6,273 nucleotides of DNA from Bacillota bacterium (lineage in GTDB: Bacteria > Bacillota > Clostridia > Christensenellales > CAG-138). Of the stretch, positions 5,495-6,273 are shown one piece after another. Location of the stretch: positions 1 through 6,273 of the forward strand of contig JAFABA010000146.1 of the NCBI GenBank assembly GCA_023426265.1, given 5' to 3'. Each line of letters begins with the position of its first letter. Positions within the stretch are counted from its first letter, which is position 1. The position numbers and the translations under genes are program-made. The notes beneath the pieces were generated by a model that did not search any database, had not been told where the DNA came from, and saw only the letters and a program-made list of their open reading frames with translations.

Positions 5495-6273
5495 ATGACC
5501 AAAAATCCCCTGCTTTCCATCAGCCCCAAAGTACAGCGGGCGCTCGACGAAGGCCGCCCTGTGATCGCGCTGGAAAGCACCATCATATCCCACGGCATGC
5601 CCTACCCGGAAAACGTGAAAACCGCGCTCAACTGTGAGCGCATCGCGCGGGAGGCGGGTGCGGAGCCAGCTACAGTCGCGGTACTCGGCGGCAAGCTGTG
5701 CGCCGGGCTAAATGAGGAGCAGATCGACGCTCTGGGCAAGGCGGGGGCATCCGTCGCTAAGGCGAGCAGGCGCGATCTTCCCATACTTTGCGCGCAAAAA
5801 AAGGACGGAGCGACGACGGTGGCCGCCACCATGATCATCGCGGCCATGGCGGGCATTCGCGTGTTCGTCACCGGCGGCATCGGCGGCGTGCACCGGGGTG
5901 CTGAAACCACCATGGATATTTCCGCGGATCTTGAGGAACTGGGCAAAACGCCTGTCGCCGTCGTCTGCGCGGGCGCAAAAAGCATTCTTGACCTTGGACT
6001 GACGCTTGAATATTTAGAAACAAAGGGCGTGCCCGTCATCGGCTATGGCACACAGGAGCTTCCCGCGTTCTTTACGCGCAAAAGCGGTTTCCCGGTGGAC
6101 TACCGCATGGATACGCCGGAAGAAATCGCGGCTGCTATCCGCATGCAGCGCGATCTGGGCTACACTGGCGGCATGCTCATCACAAACCCCATACCGGCGG
6201 AATATTCTTTGGATGCGGGCGTTATGCAAAAAGCGGTCGATCAGGCGTTACAGGAAGCCAAAGAGCAGAACAT
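5495..6273 (+). CDS. psuG: Pseudouridine-5'-phosphate glycosidase (3' end cut by window)
   Basis: This enzyme cleaves the C-C glycosidic bond of pseudouridine 5'-phosphate to give uracil and ribose 5-phosphate, the second step after PsuK. The first 259 residues are present of an expected 300-310; the frame is open to the right edge. Seen are ISPKVQRALDEGRPVIALES with E27, the continuation TIISHGMPYPEN, VAKASRRDLP with K89, TTVAATMIIAA, VTGGIGGVHRGAE, MDISADLEEL with D141, and CAGAKSILDLGLT with K162. Against E. coli PsuG as I recall it, each sits four residues earlier: E31, K93, the metal-binding D145 and the Schiff-base lysine K166. The last conserved asparagine (E. coli N289) would fall beyond the window. 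Nothing suggests inactivation within the visible part. Confidence 0.95.
   Translation, partial: MTKNPLLSISPKVQRALDEGRPVIALESTIISHGMPYPENVKTALNCERIAREAGAEPATVAVLGGKLCAGLNEEQIDALGKAGASVAKASRRDLPILCAQKKDGATTVAATMIIAAMAGIRVFVTGGIGGVHRGAETTMDISADLEELGKTPVAVVCAGAKSILDLGLTLEYLETKGVPVIGYGTQELPAFFTRKSGFPVDYRMDTPEEIAAAIRMQRDLGYTGGMLITNPIPAEYSLDAGVMQKAVDQALQEAKEQN

Overview
The window looks like chromosomal DNA of an anaerobic Gram-positive bacterium, most likely a GC-rich member of the Clostridia. The grounds are strong purine-rich ribosome binding sites, an OmpR-type two-component pair, a stand-alone formate-tetrahydrofolate ligase, and GC-rich third codon positions that leave many long open frames opposite the real genes. 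No lineage marker such as rRNA is present, so this placement is an inference.

Layout. Bases 1-1204 (minus strand) carry a two-component operon. A complete OmpR/PhoB-family response regulator (545-1204) overlaps by 4 bases the start of a membrane sensor histidine kinase (548 to 1), which runs off the left edge before its kinase core. Bases 1205-1707 hold no gene. They contain the regulator's promoter, a 10-bp perfect hairpin, and a roughly 335-bp imperfect palindrome (1345-1679) with 19-bp perfect inverted repeats near its ends and matching internal hairpins in both arms. It looks like a MITE-like or other structured intergenic repeat. Bases 1708-3378 (minus strand) encode formate-tetrahydrofolate ligase (fhs) as a single gene.

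Bases 3379-3686 are a divergent intergenic region. On the fhs side there is an extended -10 promoter with an 18-bp near-palindrome next to its -35 region. On the dapF side there is a consensus TATAAT and a 13-bp direct repeat spaced 23 bp that overlaps the -35 region. From 3687 to the right edge, a plus-strand operon encodes diaminopimelate epimerase (dapF), a PfkB-family kinase that is probably pseudouridine kinase (psuK), and pseudouridine-5'-phosphate glycosidase (psuG, cut by the edge).

How the genes work together. PsuK and PsuG form a two-step salvage route: pseudouridine is phosphorylated and then split into uracil and ribose 5-phosphate. DapF makes meso-diaminopimelate for peptidoglycan and lysine. 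Its close linkage to psuKG is the less expected part of the operon. Fhs feeds formate into the folate one-carbon pool; alone it does not show that the organism is an acetogen. I find no phage, CRISPR, tRNA or rRNA features. The most unusual structure is the palindromic intergenic element at 1345-1679.
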